Assembly: GCA_049511415.1 (NCBI GenBank)
Contig: JBEKYC010000011.1
Coordinates: forward strand, 53,870-117,869
DNA length: 64,000 nt
Origin: Bog-159 sp049511415
GTDB lineage: Bacteria; Acidobacteriota; Terriglobia; Bryobacterales; Bryobacteraceae
Direction: 5' to 3'
Every line of letters begins with the position of its first letter. Positions within the stretch are counted from its first letter, which is position 1. Below, in pieces: positions 60,229 through 64,000 of this stretch. The notes beneath the pieces were generated by a model. The model was given only the letters and a program-made list of their open reading frames with translations. It made no database searches and was not told the DNA's origin. A program made the translations under genes and the position numbers.

Positions 60229-63200
60229 ATGAAAAAGCTGTTAGCACTGAACCGCGGCGAAATCGCCATACGCATCCTGCGGGCGGCCAATGAGCTTGGG
60301 ATCCGCACGGTGGCTATCTATTCGCAGGAGGACCGGCTGGCCCTGCACCGCTTCAAGGCGGACGAAGCCTATCTCATCGGCGAAGGCAAGGGACCGGTGG
60401 AAGCGTACCTGGATGTGGATGGCATTGTGGCGCTGGCGCGCGAAAAAGGCGTGGAGGCAATCCACCCGGGTTACGGTTTTCTTTCCGAGAATCCCGCACT
60501 TCCCCGCGCCTGTCAGGCGGCGGGTATTACATTTATTGGGCCGGGCGCGGAATTACTGGAATTGTTAGGGGACAAACGGGCCGCCCGGCAACTGGCGCAT
60601 CAGGCCGGCATCCCTACCGTCCCAGGTACTGAGGATCCTATCAGCGACCCGAAACAGGCGGAACGTGCTGCCCGGCACATCGGTTTCCCGTTAATCGTCA
60701 AAGCCGCTTTCGGAGGCGGCGGCCGCGGCATGCGTGTGGTACGGTCCGCGGGCGAGTTCGGCGAGCGGTTGGCCGAGGCCCGGCGCGAAGCGGGCGCGGC
60801 TTTCGGGAATGATGCCGTCTTCCTGGAGCGTTACGTGGAGCGCGCGCGCCACATTGAAGTACAGATCCTGGGCGATCGTGCCGGCAATATCTTGCATCTT
60901 TATGAGCGGGACTGCTCCGTGCAGCGAAGGCATCAAAAGGTCGTCGAAGTCGCGCCGGCCGTGGGCCTGGATGATTCCATCCGGGCGTCGCTCGCCAGTG
61001 CCGCTGTGCAACTGGCACAGTCGGCGGGATACTATAACGCCGGAACAGTCGAGTTCCTGGTAGACGCCGATTCGGGCGCATGGTACTTCATCGAAGTGAA
61101 TCCGCGCATCCAGGTGGAGCATACCGTCACCGAGATGGTCACCGGAATCGATCTGGTGCGCTGTCAGATTCAGGTGGCGCAGGGGCATACCCTGTTCGGG
61201 CCGGAGATCCATCTTCCATCTCAGGACCAGATCCCGCTCTACGGATTTGCCTTGCAATGCCGGATCACCACTGAAGATCCGGCCAACCATTTCGTGCCCG
61301 ATTATGGCAAGATCCATACCTACCGCTCGCCCGCGGGGTTCGGCATCCGGCTGGACGGCGGATCGGCCTACAGCGGCGCGGTGATCACGCCCTACTACGA
61401 CTCCTTGCTGGTGAAGACCACCGCCTGGGGCCGCGAGTTCGGGCATGCCTGCGAGCGCATGGACCGGGCCCTGCGCGAATTCCGCGTGCGTGGCGTTAAG
61501 ACCAATATCCCGTTCCTGGAGAACGTGGTGAAACACCCCGACTTCCGCGCGGGGCAAGTCACCACGGCGTGGTTGGAGCAGACGCCGGAGCTGGTCCGCT
61601 TTTCCCCGCGAAAGGATCGCGCCACCAAACTGCTGACATATCTGGGTGAGGTGATCGTGAACCAGAACCCGACGGTGGCGGACAAGGCTCAGCCGGCGCG
61701 TATCGATGCGGCGCCCGTGCCGCCATACGACGCCGCCGCGCCCCCGGCGGGCACGCGTCAACTGCTGGCGGAACTGGGACCGGTAAAATTCGCCCAGTGG
61801 ACCGGCTCGCAGCAGCGCTTGCTGCTTACCGACACCACCTTCCGGGACGCGCATCAGTCGCTGCTGGCGACTCGCGTGCGCAGTTACGACATGCTGCGCA
61901 TCGCCAACATGGTGGCACACCGGCTGCACAACCTGTACAGCCTGGAGATGTGGGGTGGCGCTACCTTTGACGTGGCCATGCGATTCCTCCACGAAGACCC
62001 ATGGGTGCGCTTGCGGCAGTTGCGCCAGGCCATTCCGAACATCTGTTTCCAGATGCTGTTGCGCGCCTCGAACGCGGTTGGCTATACGGCCTATCCGGAC
62101 AATGTGGTCGAGCAGTTCATCGACGAAGCATCGGGGCAAGGAATTGATATTTTCCGCATCTTCGACTCGTTGAACTGGCTGCCGAACATGAAGGTGGCCA
62201 TGGAAGCCGTGCGCCAGACGTCCAGCATCTGCGAGGCCGCGGTTTGCTATACGGGAGATATTCTCGATCCGCGCCGGGACAAATATTCGCTGGCCTATTA
62301 CGTGAAGATGGCGCGCGAGCTGGAGCGTATGGGAGCGCACGTGCTGGCCATCAAGGACATGGCCGGCCTGTGCAAGCCTTACGCGGCGGAAAAGCTCGTC
62401 AGCACGCTGCGCCAGGAGGTTGGCATTCCGATCCACTTCCACACGCACGACACCAGCGGGATCAATGCGGCCTCGGTGCTGAAAGCCGCCGAAGCCGGCG
62501 TGCACGTAGCCGACGGGGCCATAGCTTCCATGAGCGGCACAACCAGCCAGCCGAATCTGAACTCCATTGTGGCCGCACTGCGCAACACGCCACGCGATAG
62601 CCGCGCCGACCTGGACGCCTTGAATCAATGCGCGGATTACTGGGAGACCGTGCGGACTTACTACGCGCCATTCGACACCGGTCCCAAATCCGGCACCGCC
62701 GAGGTGTACCTGCACGAAATGCCCGGCGGGCAATACACCAACCTGCGCGAACAGGCTGAAGCCATGGGCTTGGGCGCGCGTTGGCGCGAGATCGCCCACA
62801 CGTATACGGAGGCCAATGCCGCATTGGGAGATATTGTCAAAGTGACTCCCTCCAGCAAGGCGGTGGGAGATTTGGCCATCTTCCTGGTAAACCACAACAT
62901 GACGGTGCAACAGTTCGAGCGGCTGGGGCCGGACCACAACCTGACGTTGCCCGCTTCCGTGATCGAGATGCTTAGCGGCGCCCTTGGAGAGCCCGAGGGC
63001 GGCTGGCCCAAGCGCCTGCAGAAGGCCATTTTGAAGGGGGCCAAGCCGCAGCGCGGCCGGCCCGGCGCGCATTTGACGCCAGTAAATTTCGAGGAGACTG
63101 CCGCCACTCTGAACCGAAAGATCGGCCGGGCTTCGGTGCCGGACGAGGTGCTGAGCTTCCTCATGTATCCGGACGTGTTTCTGAAATTCGTCAAGGCGCG

Positions 63201-63666
63201 CCAAAGCTACGGCAACGTTGAAGTGCTGCCTACGCCGCAGTTCTATTACGGCATGCAGAAGGGTGATGAGATCGCCGTGGAACTGGAGCCGGGCAAGGCC
63301 CTGGTGATCAAGTTTCTGACGGTGGGAGAGCCGCATCCGGAAGGCTTTCGCACGGTGTTCTTCGAACTGAACGGGCAACCGCGCGAGGTTAATATTCGCG
63401 ACAAGAGCCTGGAAGTGAAGGTCGCCGCGCGGCCCAAAGCCGACCCCGCCAAGCCGGGAGAGATCGGCGCGCCGATTCCCGGCGTGGTTTCGACGGTTGC
63501 CATGGAGCTGAATCAGGCGGTGAAGAAGGGCGACCGCCTGCTGGTGATGGAAGCCATGAAGATGCAGAGCACCGTGTATGCTCCCGTGGGCGGCAAGGTC
63601 ACCCAAGTTCTGGTGCAGCCGGGACGGCACGTGGAAGCGAAGGACCTTTTGCTGGTGATCGAGTAG
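60229..63666 (+). CDS. pyc: Pyruvate carboxylase
   Basis: An 1145-residue biotin enzyme that makes oxaloacetate from pyruvate, feeding the TCA cycle. Biotin carboxylase part (1-455): LALNRGEIAIRILRAANELG, FGGGGRGMRVV, and EVNPRIQVEHTVTEMVTGI. Carboxyltransferase part (about 525-800): LLLTDTTFRDAHQSLLATRV, with VLAIKDMAGLCKP. The C-terminal biotin carrier domain ends in VMEAMKMQS, with biotinyl Lys1111. All three domains are on one chain, which is the typical alpha4 architecture. The start MKKLLALNRGE has no strong upstream ribosome site. The promoter region (60118-60228) shows no clear boxes. Confidence 0.96.
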   Translation: MKKLLALNRGEIAIRILRAANELGIRTVAIYSQEDRLALHRFKADEAYLIGEGKGPVEAYLDVDGIVALAREKGVEAIHPGYGFLSENPALPRACQAAGITFIGPGAELLELLGDKRAARQLAHQAGIPTVPGTEDPISDPKQAERAARHIGFPLIVKAAFGGGGRGMRVVRSAGEFGERLAEARREAGAAFGNDAVFLERYVERARHIEVQILGDRAGNILHLYERDCSVQRRHQKVVEVAPAVGLDDSIRASLASAAVQLAQSAGYYNAGTVEFLVDADSGAWYFIEVNPRIQVEHTVTEMVTGIDLVRCQIQVAQGHTLFGPEIHLPSQDQIPLYGFALQCRITTEDPANHFVPDYGKIHTYRSPAGFGIRLDGGSAYSGAVITPYYDSLLVKTTAWGREFGHACERMDRALREFRVRGVKTNIPFLENVVKHPDFRAGQVTTAWLEQTPELVRFSPRKDRATKLLTYLGEVIVNQNPTVADKAQPARIDAAPVPPYDAAAPPAGTRQLLAELGPVKFAQWTGSQQRLLLTDTTFRDAHQSLLATRVRSYDMLRIANMVAHRLHNLYSLEMWGGATFDVAMRFLHEDPWVRLRQLRQAIPNICFQMLLRASNAVGYTAYPDNVVEQFIDEASGQGIDIFRIFDSLNWLPNMKVAMEAVRQTSSICEAAVCYTGDILDPRRDKYSLAYYVKMARELERMGAHVLAIKDMAGLCKPYAAEKLVSTLRQEVGIPIHFHTHDTSGINAASVLKAAEAGVHVADGAIASMSGTTSQPNLNSIVAALRNTPRDSRADLDALNQCADYWETVRTYYAPFDTGPKSGTAEVYLHEMPGGQYTNLREQAEAMGLGARWREIAHTYTEANAALGDIVKVTPSSKAVGDLAIFLVNHNMTVQQFERLGPDHNLTLPASVIEMLSGALGEPEGGWPKRLQKAILKGAKPQRGRPGAHLTPVNFEETAATLNRKIGRASVPDEVLSFLMYPDVFLKFVKARQSYGNVEVLPTPQFYYGMQKGDEIAVELEPGKALVIKFLTVGEPHPEGFRTVFFELNGQPREVNIRDKSLEVKVAARPKADPAKPGEIGAPIPGVVSTVAMELNQAVKKGDRLLVMEAMKMQSTVYAPVGGKVTQVLVQPGRHVEAKDLLLVIE

Positions 63667-63672
63667 GAAGGG

Positions 63673-63690
63673 GGCGGCTTCGCCGCTTTA
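63673..63690 (+). terminator. Hairpin after pyruvate carboxylase
   Basis: GCGGC-TTC-GCCGC forms a five-base stem followed by TTTAA, a short, weak U-tract. It comes seven to ten bases after the pyc stop. It could be a weak intrinsic terminator for pyc, or a stabiliser. Length and U-tract are modest. Confidence 0.45.
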
Positions 63691-63889
63691 AGCAGCCCAA
63701 GCAATCTGCCGTTTGATAGGCGATTACGCACCTTATCGTCCAATAAAGTCAAGCGACGGAACAACAAAACGGGACTCTGCAAGCCCCGGTTTCATTGGGG
63801 AGGGCCGCTTTTCGTCCCCAAACTTACCCATTTCGAGACAAAAAGGGGCATGCGATCCGGAGTTGCCGAAAACCCCGTTTTTAGGAGGA
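63691..63889. other. Short intergenic region
   Basis: About 200 bases between pyc and the converging oxidoreductase gene. No ORF, RNA gene or strong repeat recognised. It contains AAAACGGG and CCCGTTTT about 100 bases apart, too far to call a hairpin. Confidence 0.4.
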
Positions 63890-64000
63890 CTACAAACTTT
63901 GCTGCGCAGATCGGTTTTGCTGCGGGTGCCCGATCTGGAGGACGATCTTGCCGGACTTGTGGGGTGCGCCCGCCAGCATGGCCTGCGCCTGGCGCGCCTC
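63890..64000 (-). CDS. C-terminal end of a zinc-type alcohol dehydrogenase/quinone oxidoreductase, cut by window edge
   Basis: The minus strand is open from the window edge to a TAG at 63890-63892, giving 36 residues: EARQAQAMLAGAPHKSGKIV then LQIG and a short tail. The phrase AxxMLAGxxHKSGKIVLQI is the usual end of medium-chain quinone oxidoreductases. The gene is transcribed towards pyc. Only the tail can be seen, so the call rests on that motif. Confidence 0.6.
   Translation of the reverse strand, partial: EARQAQAMLAGAPHKSGKIVLQIGHPQQNRSAQQSL

Noticed and set aside
60691..63630. 979-residue minus-strand ORF opposite pyruvate carboxylase
   Set aside because: The plus strand has complete pyruvate carboxylase motifs. 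The minus frame is a long shadow rich in His, Arg and Gly with no recognisable domain.
63760..63885. AAAACGGG / CCCGTTTT pair as a terminator
   Set aside because: The arms are about 100 bases apart; no local stem-loop.
1..64000. CRISPR array, insertion sequence, prophage or rRNA operon
   Set aside because: I saw no regularly spaced repeats, transposase motifs, phage structural genes or rRNA signatures anywhere in the window.

Overview
The window looks like chromosomal DNA of a GC-rich, Gram-negative, didermal soil-type bacterium. My best guess is an Acidobacteriota member of the Solibacter/Bryobacter group. This rests on high GC, genes for an LPS-type outer membrane (LpxD, MsbA-like exporter, Mla-type lipid transport, RND/TolC efflux), a PEP-CTERM protein, a TIR/NB-ARC protein, a bactofilin and many overlapping small operons. 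The taxonomic guess is inference; no rRNA gene is present. I saw no tRNA or rRNA gene, CRISPR array, insertion sequence or prophage.

Layout. 1-3722 (minus): the N-terminal membrane part of a probable sensor kinase, then a class-V aminotransferase coupled to a secreted S9 peptidase. 3807-5850 (minus): a small accessory patch with a frameshifted MazF-like toxin, an unknown partner, an HTH protein and another unknown. 5970-9194: macro-domain protein, a membrane protein plus LssY-C protein pair, and a PilZ-J-domain fusion. 9315-13607 (minus): an Mla-like operon (permease, unusual ATPase, MCE protein) continuing into a YdjC/HpnK deacetylase and an enoyl-CoA hydratase. 13679-15227: P1 peptidase, then a scar where an AbiEi-like gene and a secreted-protein gene are each cut short and joined. 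15331-23426 (minus): LOG protein, LpxD, HAD hydrolase and a CusCBA-like metal efflux set, facing a LuxR response regulator. 24366-33144 (minus): a PAS-LuxR membrane regulator, a PEP-CTERM protein and a second RND operon led by an RraA-like gene.

33318-39994 (plus) is a housekeeping run: Trm112, GT9 glycosyltransferase, MsbA-like exporter, YicC, Gmk, RpoZ, CoaBC and family-4 uracil-DNA glycosylase. 40008-44762 is the most accessory-like part: a TIR-NB-ARC protein behind two unrecognised genes, a divergent SpoIIE-type phosphatase, and a frameshifted VapC with an unfamiliar partner behind a perfect palindrome. 45010-64000 returns to metabolism: TpiA/DeoB, a lone HigA, a class-III aminotransferase, a carbonic-anhydrase-like protein, secreted amidohydrolase and glycosidase, endonuclease IV with a CTG start, LeuRS, a DUF4143-type ATPase, a methyltransferase, bactofilin, pyruvate carboxylase, and the end of a zinc-type oxidoreductase.

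The strongest candidates for something undescribed are the TIR-NB-ARC cluster (40008-42765), the two toxin loci with unfamiliar partners (3807-4700 and 43842-44762), and the MCE-system ATPase lacking both the Walker-B glutamate and the H-loop histidine.
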